From Kribbella pittospori (GTDB lineage: Bacteria > Actinomycetota > Actinomycetes > Propionibacteriales > Kribbellaceae): 64,000 nt of DNA. Shown in pieces: positions 31,137-38,928 of the stretch (its first letter is position 1; each line of letters opens with the position of its first letter). The stretch spans positions 310,001 to 374,000 of the forward strand of contig NZ_SJKB01000007.1 in assembly GCF_004331465.1 (NCBI RefSeq), in the 5' to 3' direction. Made by a program: the position numbers and the translations under genes. A model generated the notes under the pieces. The model worked only from the letters and a program-made list of their open reading frames with translations, was not told the DNA's origin and did no database searches.

Positions 31137-32896
31137 CACCGGCACGGGGAACGACGGCCGCCCACAAGGGGGCCCATGAGACGGCGCACAAGACGAGCAG
31201 GACGAGGACGAGGGCGAAGGCAGACGTGAGCAGCGCGAAGACAGCGGCCACCGCAGCATCCAGCACACCTCAGAAAGTGCCGGCGAAGGCTGCAGCCACC
31301 AGCACGGTCAAGCAGACCAGACCACTCGGCCATGTCACGTTCGTCGGCGTCGGGCCGGGTGACCCGTCCCTGCTGACCCTGGCCGGCCGCGACGTCCTGG
31401 CGAACGCCGACGCGGTCGTTGTCGAGGGCCCCGAGCACAACGCGTTCCTGGCGTACTGCCGCCCGGGCGTCGAGGTGATCGACGGGTCCGGCGCCGAGGG
31501 CAGCCGGGCGCTGAAGGTCGCCGCCCGGGCCCGCCTGGTGGTGAAGACGGCCAAGACCTCGGCGAACGTGGTCCGCCTGCTCACCGGCGACCCGTTCACG
31601 TTCTCCAGCGGAGCCGAGGAGGCGTCCGCGTGCCGGAAGGCCGGTATCAGCTTCAACGTGGTCCCGGGTGTCAGCGAGGTCAGCGCCGTTCCGACGTACG
31701 CCGGGATCCCGCTGACGATGAAGGCTGACCGCGAGGTCACCGTGCTCGACCTGGCCGAGGCCAAGTTCGACCTGGGCCGGCTGCACCCGAAGCAGACGCT
31801 GGTGCTGCTGAACGCGGTGGACGTCCTGAAGGACACCGTGACCGCTCTGATCGAGTCCGGCTTCGACGGCAGCACACCGGTCGCGGTGACCGTCGGCGGT
31901 ACGACGACCGCGCAGACCAGTGTGGTCGGGACCTTGGAGACGATCGTCGCGGACCTGCGCGCGGCCAAGGTGACCGGCGAGGCCGTGATCGTGGTCGGTG
32001 CCGTGGTCGAGCAGCGCGAGGCGCTGTCCTGGTTCGAGACCAAGCCGCTGTTCGGCTGGCGGATCCTGGTGCCGCGCACCAAGGACCAGGCCGGGCCGCT
32101 GATGGATCGGCTTCGCCGCTACGGCGCGATGCCGGAAGAGGTCCCGACGATCTCGGTCGAGCCGCCGCGCAACCCGCAGCAGATGGACAAGGCGATCCGC
32201 GGCCTGGTCGAGGGCCGGTACGAGTGGGTCGCGTTCACCTCGGTCAACGCGGTCAAGGCGGTCCGGGAGAAGTTCGACGAGTACGGCCTGGACGCGCGGG
32301 CGTTCTCCGGCCTGAAGATCGCCGCGGTCGGCGACAAGACCGCCGAGGCGATCGGTGCCTGGGGCATCCGTCCCGACCTGGTCCCCTCCGGCGAGCAGTC
32401 GGCCGCCGGGCTGGTCGAGGACTGGCCGCCGTTCGACGAGGTGCTGGACCCGATCAACCGGGTGTTCCTGCCGCGTGCGGACATCGCCACCGAGACCCTG
32501 GTCGCGGGTCTGACCGATCTCGGCTGGGAGGTCGACGACGTCACGGCGTACCGGACCGTGCGGGCCGCTCCGCCGCCCGCGCCGACCCGGGAGGCGATCA
32601 AGTCCGGCAAGTTCGACGCGGTCGTGTTCACCTCGTCGTCGACGGTGCGGAACCTGGTCGGCATCGCCGGCAAGCCGCACGCGTCAACGGTGATCGCGGT
32701 CATCGGCCCGGCGACGCTGAAGACGGCCGAAGAGCACGGCCTGCGGGTCGACGCGATGGCCGAGACCCCGGCCGCCGAGGAGCTGGCCGACGCCCTCGCC
32801 CGGTTCGGTGCGGACCGGCGTGACACCATGGTCGAGGCCGGTGAACCGGTCACCCGCCCGTCCGAGCGGCGCTCGGGCTCACGCAGGAAGAGCTAG
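31133..32896 (+). CDS. hemD: Fused SUMT-like domain / uroporphyrinogen-III synthase
   Basis: A 587-residue fusion. After a ~60-residue Lys/Ala/Thr-rich linker, residues ~65-305 form a uroporphyrinogen-III C-methyltransferase-like domain (FVGVGPGDPSLLTLAG; LLTGDPFTFSSGAEE; NVVPGVSEVSAVPTYAGIPLT). Residues ~310-575 form uroporphyrinogen-III synthase (GWRILVPRTKDQAGPLMDRL; FTSVNAVKAVREKF; AVGDKTAEAIGAWG; VFTSSSTVRNLVG). The synthase cyclises hydroxymethylbilane to uroporphyrinogen III. The methyltransferase half departs from active SUMT at several conserved spots and may be inactive or specialised. The fusion is usual in actinobacteria. Confidence 0.93.
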   Translation: MTPARGTTAAHKGAHETAHKTSRTRTRAKADVSSAKTAATAASSTPQKVPAKAAATSTVKQTRPLGHVTFVGVGPGDPSLLTLAGRDVLANADAVVVEGPEHNAFLAYCRPGVEVIDGSGAEGSRALKVAARARLVVKTAKTSANVVRLLTGDPFTFSSGAEEASACRKAGISFNVVPGVSEVSAVPTYAGIPLTMKADREVTVLDLAEAKFDLGRLHPKQTLVLLNAVDVLKDTVTALIESGFDGSTPVAVTVGGTTTAQTSVVGTLETIVADLRAAKVTGEAVIVVGAVVEQREALSWFETKPLFGWRILVPRTKDQAGPLMDRLRRYGAMPEEVPTISVEPPRNPQQMDKAIRGLVEGRYEWVAFTSVNAVKAVREKFDEYGLDARAFSGLKIAAVGDKTAEAIGAWGIRPDLVPSGEQSAAGLVEDWPPFDEVLDPINRVFLPRADIATETLVAGLTDLGWEVDDVTAYRTVRAAPPPAPTREAIKSGKFDAVVFTSSSTVRNLVGIAGKPHASTVIAVIGPATLKTAEEHGLRVDAMAETPAAEELADALARFGADRRDTMVEAGEPVTRPSERRSGSRRKS

Positions 32897-32900
32897 GTCC

Positions 32901-33887
32901 GTGTCTGGTGGATTCCCGGAGGTCAGGCCGCGACGGCTTCGGTCGTCGGCGGCGGTGCGCAGGCTGGTCGCGGAGACCACGCTGGAGCCGCGGCAGCTGA
33001 TCCTGCCGATGTTCATCCGGGAAGGCGCCCGGGAGCCGATCGCGATCAAGTCGATGCCGGGCGTCGTACAGCACACCCGCGACACCGCGCGGAAGGCGAT
33101 CGCCGAGGCGGCCCAGCTCGGGCTCGGCGGCGTGATGCTGTTCGGCGTACCTGCCGTGAAGGACGAGGTCGGGTCGGGTGCGTTGGATCCTGACGGCATC
33201 CTCAACGTCGCGATCCGGGACGCTGTCTCGGAGGTCGGCGACGAGTTGCTGGTGATGTCGGACCTGTGCCTGGACGAGTTCACCTCACACGGGCACTGCG
33301 GCGTGCTCGACTCCTCGGGTCGCGTGGACAACGACGCGACGCTTGCGATCTACGCGGAGATGGGTGTCGCGCAGGCGTCCGCCGGCGCGCATGTGGTCGG
33401 CCCGTCCGGGATGATGGACGGCCAGGTCGGGGTTGTTCGTACGGCGCTCGACGCGGCCGGGTATCTGGACACGGTCATCCTGGCGTACGCCGTGAAGTAC
33501 GCGTCCGCGTTCTTCGGCCCGTTCCGCGAGGCGGTGGACTCGTCGCTGCAGGGCGATCGGAAGACGTATCAGCAGGACAACGCGAACGCCCGCGACGCTC
33601 TGCGTGAAGTCGACCTGGACGTCGCCGAAGGCGCCGACATCGTGATGGTGAAGCCGGCCCTGGCGTACCTCGACATCATCCGCCAGGTCCGCGACCACGT
33701 GAACGTCCCGGTCGCGGCGTACAACATCTCCGGCGAATACGCCATGGTCGAAGCCGCCGCCGCCAACGGCTGGATCGACCGCGACGCCGCCGTCCTGGAG
33801 ACCCTGACCTCAATCCGCCGAGCCGGCGCCGACACAATCCTCACCTACTGGGCAGCGGACGCCGTACACCTACTGAACCGCCGCTGA
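32901..33887 (+). CDS. hemB: Delta-aminolevulinic acid dehydratase (porphobilinogen synthase)
   Basis: Condenses two 5-aminolevulinate molecules to porphobilinogen. The 328-residue TIM-barrel protein has Schiff-base lysines in AVKYASAFFGPF and VMVKPALAYLD. The metal site reads DLCLDEFTSHGHCG: one of the three zinc-binding cysteines is Asp, the arrangement common in actinobacteria and intermediate between zinc and magnesium types. I use the GTG at 32901, 5 nt past the hemD stop and with an upstream AGGAAGAG. It is the last gene of the rex-hem operon; GTTGCTT-c-AAGCAAC lies at 33987. Confidence 0.95.
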   Translation: MSGGFPEVRPRRLRSSAAVRRLVAETTLEPRQLILPMFIREGAREPIAIKSMPGVVQHTRDTARKAIAEAAQLGLGGVMLFGVPAVKDEVGSGALDPDGILNVAIRDAVSEVGDELLVMSDLCLDEFTSHGHCGVLDSSGRVDNDATLAIYAEMGVAQASAGAHVVGPSGMMDGQVGVVRTALDAAGYLDTVILAYAVKYASAFFGPFREAVDSSLQGDRKTYQQDNANARDALREVDLDVAEGADIVMVKPALAYLDIIRQVRDHVNVPVAAYNISGEYAMVEAAAANGWIDRDAAVLETLTSIRRAGADTILTYWAADAVHLLNRR

Positions 33888-33986
33888 GCTACTGGAGTCT
33901 CACCCACGCGTGCTACGCCGGCGCTCCTGCGTCGCACCCGCTACGCGCGCTCCCACCCGCCCGGCTCTTCAACCGGGCTCCAGATA

Positions 33987-34001
33987 GTTGCTTCAAGCAA
34001 C
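33987..34001. terminator. Short hairpin between hemB and the phosphotransferase gene
   Basis: A perfect inverted repeat GTTGCTT / AAGCAAC around one C lies between the convergent ends of hemB and the kinase gene. It follows a GC-rich imperfectly repeated stretch (CGCTCCTGCGTCGCACCCG, then CTACGCGCGCTCCCACCC). Confidence 0.35.
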
Positions 34002-34011
34002 GATCAACGGG

Positions 34012-34944
34012 TCAACCACCGGGCGATGTCGTCCGGCAAAGCAGCGTCGACGCGGCGCGGATATAGGCATCGTGTGCCGGCTTGTCTCCGACGGACAGGA
34101 ACCAGGACCCGGCCTGCGTGGCGAGGGCGAACAGCCAGGCCCTAGTGCCCTCGCGTTCAAGGCCGAGCCGGTCTGCCAGGGCATCAGCGCGCAGTGTGGT
34201 GGCGACGTCATTCATTTCGTTCATGAGGAACCGCGCCACGTCGAAGGACGGGTCGCCCACCATCGGGGCCGGGTCGATTGCGAGCCAACCACGTTCTGAC
34301 AGAAGAACGTTCCGCCGATGGAAGTCGCCGTGGAGCAGGGCAGTACGACTCGTTGAACGAGGCAGAGCGGTGAACAGCCTGGCAGCCTCGTGGAACGGTC
34401 CAGGGTCAACGACCTCCCCGAACTGGTCGGCACGTGCTTCCATGAGCTTCGCGCGCTCGGCTGCGTTGCTGTTCACGGTATTCAGATCCATCGACGCGGG
34501 AAGGTCGGCCGCCCACAACTGCGGCAGGACTTCGGCGGCGATGTCATCTGCCTCGGCTTGAGGCAGGTCGGCGGCGTCGGTGCCTGGGGCACACAACTCG
34601 ATCAACGTGGCCCGGATCGTCGCATCATGAGCGAATACCTTCACTGCGCCCCTACCTGCCCATGCCTGCAGTGCAATGAGGTGATCACGGCGTACGGGCA
34701 TTGGCACGGTGATCTGGAGAACGGCCATCGCGCCAGTGCTCAGCTTCACCGGCGCCGTCCAGCTCGTGTCTCCACCTGGCTCGAAGGCGGGAAACAACGT
34801 GAGGCCCCACGTGGCGGCACAGCTCGCTATCAGGTCGGGCAGCTCCTGCAGCCAAGCCGCGCCGCTGGAGTGGTACGACCGGATCCTGTCGGCGAGGGAT
34901 GCTGGTATCAGGTTCTCGAACTGACCTGACGTGGCGCCAGTCAT
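34012..34944 (-). CDS. Aminoglycoside/hydroxyurea-type phosphotransferase
   Basis: A 310-residue small-molecule kinase of the APH(6)/hydroxyurea phosphotransferase type. The catalytic loop is LLHGDFHRRNVLL near 200-212 and the metal/activation segment AIDPAPMVGDPSFDVARFL near 221-240, matching streptomycin 6-kinase-like enzymes (HGDxHxxN, WLAIDP...GDP). It could phosphorylate an aminoglycoside or another hydroxylated metabolite; resistance activity is not proven. The ATG has GAAGGGG 8 nt upstream. It lies 12 nt after the upstream alpha/beta hydrolase on the same strand, suggesting co-transcription. Confidence 0.85.
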   Translation of the reverse strand: MTGATSGQFENLIPASLADRIRSYHSSGAAWLQELPDLIASCAATWGLTLFPAFEPGGDTSWTAPVKLSTGAMAVLQITVPMPVRRDHLIALQAWAGRGAVKVFAHDATIRATLIELCAPGTDAADLPQAEADDIAAEVLPQLWAADLPASMDLNTVNSNAAERAKLMEARADQFGEVVDPGPFHEAARLFTALPRSTSRTALLHGDFHRRNVLLSERGWLAIDPAPMVGDPSFDVARFLMNEMNDVATTLRADALADRLGLEREGTRAWLFALATQAGSWFLSVGDKPAHDAYIRAASTLLCRTTSPGG

Positions 34945-34956
34945 GTCAGAGCCCCT

Positions 34957-35811
34957 TCACCCCAGCTGCCCTGAGGTGTGGTGTTTTTGGATGAACGCGA
35001 GGGTGGTGTCAGCCACGGGTTCCCAGCCTGAGTCAATGACCAGGGAGTGGCCTCGGGTGGGGAGTTCTTCTATTTCGGTGATGGAGGGGTTGGCTAGTTG
35101 CTTGCGGTACGACGCGTTGATGATGGCCCAGGGGACGGTGTGGTCCTTCTCGCCGGAGAGGAACTTCATCGGGCCACGGTTCGGGTTGGCTCGGTCGACC
35201 GTCGTCTCGCTGTTCGGGTTGAAGTTGGCGACCGCGGCCTGGAAGAGCGGCAGCCCAGGCGCCGGCACCGGGAACTCGTCGTACAGCTTGCGGGCCTCGT
35301 CCTCCGGTACGGCGTTCACGAAGGCGTACCGGAACTGGCGATACGTCAGCATCACGGCCTTCTTCCGGTTCGCCGGGTTCCGCAGAGCCGGGAACGACGC
35401 GCGCAGCGCGGACAGCGGCAACGGCAGGATGCCGCGCCCCGGCGCCGGGTCGATCGGGACCGAGACAGTCGCGAGGCCCATCCCGGCGAGCTTCTGCGTG
35501 ATCAAGCCGCCGAACGAGTGCCCGACGATCGCCGGCCTCCGCTCGAGCCGCGAGATGATGTCCGCGTAGTACTCCGTGACCGCGCCGACCGACTTCCCCG
35601 CGAAACTCTCCGGATTCGCCCGCCCCTCGCCGACGCTCTCCGGATCATCCGGCCAGCCCGGCGTCACCGTTGCGTACCCGGCCGCCTCGAACTTGTCCCG
35701 CCATCGCTGCCAGCTCCCGGCCAGCAACCACAGCCCATGAATGAACATCACCACCGGCCGCCCCGAGGTGTTCGCGATCTCGACCTCGCCCAACTCTCGT
35801 GCAGTGGCCAT
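34957..35811 (-). CDS. Alpha/beta hydrolase
   Basis: A 284-residue cytoplasmic alpha/beta hydrolase. Motifs are FIHGLWLLAGSW (oxyanion region), TPGWPDDPESVGEGRANPE, the nucleophile elbow AIVGHSFGGLITQKL (Ser), and a C-terminal FLSGEKDHTVP (acid) and TRGHSLVIDSGW (His). The pattern resembles non-haem peroxidase/esterase-type hydrolases of actinobacteria. Substrate unknown. It is separated from the kinase gene by 12 nt and probably heads that pair. Confidence 0.87.
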   Translation of the reverse strand: MATARELGEVEIANTSGRPVVMFIHGLWLLAGSWQRWRDKFEAAGYATVTPGWPDDPESVGEGRANPESFAGKSVGAVTEYYADIISRLERRPAIVGHSFGGLITQKLAGMGLATVSVPIDPAPGRGILPLPLSALRASFPALRNPANRKKAVMLTYRQFRYAFVNAVPEDEARKLYDEFPVPAPGLPLFQAAVANFNPNSETTVDRANPNRGPMKFLSGEKDHTVPWAIINASYRKQLANPSITEIEELPTRGHSLVIDSGWEPVADTTLAFIQKHHTSGQLG

Positions 35812-35883
35812 CCGCCCGCACCCCCTTTCGCGCAGTAGACCACACTCCCTACGCGCGGAGAAGCGGACGAGCCGCAGCGGCGA

Positions 35884-36732
35884 TCAGCCCTTCAGGCCGG
35901 TCTGGGCCAGGCCCTCGACGAACTGCCGTTGCGCCAGCACGAAGATGATGAGCACCGGCAGTGCCGACAGGGTCGCGGCAGCGAGCTGGGTGTTCCACAT
36001 CGGGCCGCCGTACGCGTCGACGTACTGCGTGAGCGCTTGCGGGATGGTGAACTTGGACTTGCTGGACAGGAAGACGATCGGCTCCAGGTACAGGTTCCAG
36101 CTGTGCAGGAAGGTGAAGATGGCGACCGCTCCGACGGCCGGGCGGGCGAGCGGAAGACAGATCCGCCAGAACAGACCGAAGCGACCGAGACCGTCCACGC
36201 GGCCGGCTTCCTCGAGCTCAGCGGGGAGTGTGATGAAGAACTGCCGCATGATGAACGTCGCCAGCACGCTGGGCGCACCCAGCATCGGGATCAGGATGAG
36301 CGGCCAGTGCGTGTCCACCAGCCCGAGCGTGTCGAACATCCGGTACAGGGGGATGATCGTCACCTCGTTCGGCACCAGCAGCCCGGTCAGCACGATCATG
36401 AACACGATCCCCGCGCCATGGAACCGGATCCGCGCGAAGGCGTACCCGGCCAGCGCCGACACCGCCAGCGTCCCGACCGTGACCACCACGGCGATGTAGA
36501 GACTGTTCAGATACTGCCGGCCGAACGGTTGCAGCTCGAACACCTGCCGATAGGCGTCCAGCGTCGGCGACCCCGGCAGCAACGACGGCGGGAACGCGAA
36601 GATCTCGGACAGCGGCTTCAGCGACGTCGTCGCCATCCACCAGATCGGGAACACGAACGGCACACAGCACACCAGCAGTACGCCGTACAGCAGCACCTTG
36701 AGCTTAGGGCTCATGCCTAGCCTAGTTTTCAT
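35884..36732 (-). CDS. Carbohydrate ABC transporter permease (MalG type)
   Basis: A 282-residue inner-membrane permease with six transmembrane helices. The cytoplasmic EAA loop AELEEAGRVDGLGRFGLFWRICLPLARPA-type segment (near residues 170-200) docks the ATPase. It is the last gene of the minus-strand operon and overlaps the preceding permease by 11 nt. The Shine-Dalgarno GGAGG of this gene lies inside the upstream gene. No ATP-binding gene accompanies it, so a shared MsiK-like ATPase is presumed. Confidence 0.92.
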   Translation of the reverse strand: MKTRLGMSPKLKVLLYGVLLVCCVPFVFPIWWMATTSLKPLSEIFAFPPSLLPGSPTLDAYRQVFELQPFGRQYLNSLYIAVVVTVGTLAVSALAGYAFARIRFHGAGIVFMIVLTGLLVPNEVTIIPLYRMFDTLGLVDTHWPLILIPMLGAPSVLATFIMRQFFITLPAELEEAGRVDGLGRFGLFWRICLPLARPAVGAVAIFTFLHSWNLYLEPIVFLSSKSKFTIPQALTQYVDAYGGPMWNTQLAAATLSALPVLIIFVLAQRQFVEGLAQTGLKG

Positions 36733-37660
36733 AGAAGGCCCACCTCCGGCGCATCCGCCACTGCACGACTGTCAGCACGAGAACAATCAGGAACAACAGC
36801 AGCGAGAGCGTCGCGCCGTACCCGAAGTGGTGGAACTGGAACGCCTGCTGGTACAGGTAGTACACGAGCACGGTCGTCGACGTCCCGGGTCCGCCCTGCG
36901 TCAGTACGGCGATCTGGGCGAACACCTGGAGTGAGCCGACGATCGTCAGGATCATCGTCAGCAGGATCGTCGGACTGATCAACGGCACGGTCACCCGGTG
37001 GAACCGCGCCCACGCCGACGCGCCGTCGATCCGCGCCGCCTCGTACAGCTCCGCCGGCACACCCTGCAGCGCGGCCAGGAACAGGACCATGTTGAGACCG
37101 ACGTTCTTGAACAACTGGACCACGATCACCGATGCCATCGCCGTCCCGCCGGAGCGCAGCCAGTTCGGTCCGTCGATCCCGAGTACGTCGAGGAACGCGT
37201 TCACACCGCCGTTGTCCTGGAGCAGGAATCCCCAGACGATGGTCCAGGCGACCAGGGTCACCACGACCGGCGAGAAGAACAGCGTGCGGAACACCACCGT
37301 GCCCCGCAGCTTCTGGTTGAGCAGGACAGCCAGGAACAACGCCAGGCTGAGGTTCAGCACCACCAGGCCGGCCGAGAACAATCCCGTTGCCCTGAGCGCC
37401 GGCCCGAGCTGCTGGTCGTCCGCGAGCGCGGCGTAGTTGTCCGTTCCGATGAAGGTGAAGGAGCCGGCCAGCACGTTCCACTCGTGCAGGCTGTACCAGA
37501 CCACCAGCCCGAGCGGAACGATGACGAAGGCAACGATCCCGGCAAGCTGCGGCGCGACCATCAGCCAGCCGGCCAACTCGTCACGCCGCCGCATCGTCCA
37601 GTACGGCGCTTTGTCCGTCATCGCCGGCGCCCGGGCCGGCTTCTCCAGGAGCAGGGTCAT
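36722..37660 (-). CDS. Carbohydrate ABC transporter permease (MalF type)
   Basis: A 312-residue permease with six transmembrane helices; the EAA motif is ELYEAARIDGASAWARFHRVTVPLI-like near 195-220, and GGPGTSTTVLVYYLYQQAFQ is typical of MalF/LacF-type sugar permeases. The ATG at 37660 overlaps the stop of the solute-binding gene (ATGA). It pairs with the MalG-type permease that follows. The substrate is inferred to be an oligosaccharide released by the secreted enzymes next door. Confidence 0.92.
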   Translation of the reverse strand: MTLLLEKPARAPAMTDKAPYWTMRRRDELAGWLMVAPQLAGIVAFVIVPLGLVVWYSLHEWNVLAGSFTFIGTDNYAALADDQQLGPALRATGLFSAGLVVLNLSLALFLAVLLNQKLRGTVVFRTLFFSPVVVTLVAWTIVWGFLLQDNGGVNAFLDVLGIDGPNWLRSGGTAMASVIVVQLFKNVGLNMVLFLAALQGVPAELYEAARIDGASAWARFHRVTVPLISPTILLTMILTIVGSLQVFAQIAVLTQGGPGTSTTVLVYYLYQQAFQFHHFGYGATLSLLLFLIVLVLTVVQWRMRRRWAFYEN

Positions 37661-38901
37661 TTCGCCAGCAACGGGTTGATCTTCGAGCACACCCCGGCCA
37701 GGACGGACTTCACATCCGCGTCCGGCTTCCACAGCGGGTCGAGCGACGCACGGACGGTCTGCTGGATCTCGGCGTACCCGGTGTGGCTGGGTTTGATCGT
37801 GCCGCGTTCGATGCCCTGGACAACGACACTGTCCAGCTGTGCCGGTTTGAGCAGGGGATTGGCCTTGCCCAGCGTGGCGGCGTTCAGCTGCGACTTCCGA
37901 GGCGGCGGGAAGAACTGCGCGAGCTTGGCCGAGTTCTCCGCGTTGGTGAAGTAGGCCAGGAACTGCTTGGCCGCGTCGGCGTGCTTGCCGCGCTTGAACA
38001 CTCCGATCCCGGCCTGGCCGACGACGGCGTAGTCACCCGCCGGACCCTTGGGCAGCGGGACCAGGTCCCAGGTGAACTTCGCCTTCTCCAGCAGGGCGGC
38101 CCGGCTGATCTGGGTCAGAATCATCCCGGAGTCACCCGCGAAGAAGTCCTTCGTCACGCCCGGACCCGGCATGCCCTTGTCGGTGAAGACCAGTTTGTGC
38201 AGGAACGTCATCGCGTCCACCATCGCCGGCTGGTCGAACTGGCACGTCTTGCCGTCCTCGCTCCACGGCCGCGCGCCCCAGCCGGCCCAGACCGCGTTCA
38301 GTGTGTCCCAGCCCTTGTAGTCGAAGTCGCCGACCACCAGCCCACCCTTGCCGCGAGCCTGAACCGCGGCTGCGGTCTTCGCGGCCTCGTCCCAGGTCCA
38401 GGTCCCGGCCGCGATCTGCTCGGCCGGCGACGGTCGCCCGGCCGCCTTTACCAGGTCGGTGTTGACGAAGACGCCGAGCGGCGAGGTGGAGAACGGGTAG
38501 GCGTACAGCTTGCCGTCCTTCTCCCAGTTGGCCGTCGTACTGGGCACCAGGTCGGCGTCCTTGTCGATCGGCTCGAGCGCGCCCGAGCTGACGAAGTCGG
38601 GCGCACTGCTCTCGAAGATCCAGGCCAGATCCGGTACGTTGCCGCCGCCGATCTGGGTCGTCAGCGTGGTCGTGTAGCTGTCGAACGGGATCGGCTCGAA
38701 GGTGATCTTTCCGACCTCGGGATGATCCTTCTTGTAGTCGGCCGCGATCTGGTCGAACAGCGCCAGGTGCTTGGCGTTCGCGCTCCAGATCGTCATCCGC
38801 AGGTCGACCGGTCCCTCGTCGGCCGAGCCGGACCCGCCACCACCACAGCCGGCCAACGCCAGCAGGGCCGCGGCGGACAGTGCCGCAGTCAGCGTCTTCA
38901 T
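37657..38901 (-). CDS. Sugar-binding lipoprotein of ABC transporter
   Basis: A 414-residue extracellular solute-binding protein. The N-terminus MKTLTAALSAAALLALAGCGGGG carries a lipobox LAGC, so it is anchored to the outer face of the membrane. The family 1 SBP fold is indicated by VDLRMTIWSAN, AGTWTWDEAAKTA and GIGVFKRGKHADAAKQFLAYF. It delivers an unidentified sugar to the two downstream permeases. The ATG has GGAGG 7 nt upstream; the gene starts 27 nt after the FAD oxidoreductase. Confidence 0.92.
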   Translation of the reverse strand: MKTLTAALSAAALLALAGCGGGGSGSADEGPVDLRMTIWSANAKHLALFDQIAADYKKDHPEVGKITFEPIPFDSYTTTLTTQIGGGNVPDLAWIFESSAPDFVSSGALEPIDKDADLVPSTTANWEKDGKLYAYPFSTSPLGVFVNTDLVKAAGRPSPAEQIAAGTWTWDEAAKTAAAVQARGKGGLVVGDFDYKGWDTLNAVWAGWGARPWSEDGKTCQFDQPAMVDAMTFLHKLVFTDKGMPGPGVTKDFFAGDSGMILTQISRAALLEKAKFTWDLVPLPKGPAGDYAVVGQAGIGVFKRGKHADAAKQFLAYFTNAENSAKLAQFFPPPRKSQLNAATLGKANPLLKPAQLDSVVVQGIERGTIKPSHTGYAEIQQTVRASLDPLWKPDADVKSVLAGVCSKINPLLAK

Positions 38902-38928
38902 CAGGTGTCCTCCATCAGTAGCCGGTAC

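Noticed and set aside
30074..32680. Long minus-strand open frame opposite hemC and hemD
   Set aside because: It is antisense to genes with clear motifs and has the low-complexity Arg/Gly composition of a high-GC shadow frame.
34012..34944. Calling the APH(6)-type kinase a streptomycin resistance gene
   Set aside because: Motifs show the kinase family only; the substrate cannot be read from sequence, so a resistance name was not given.
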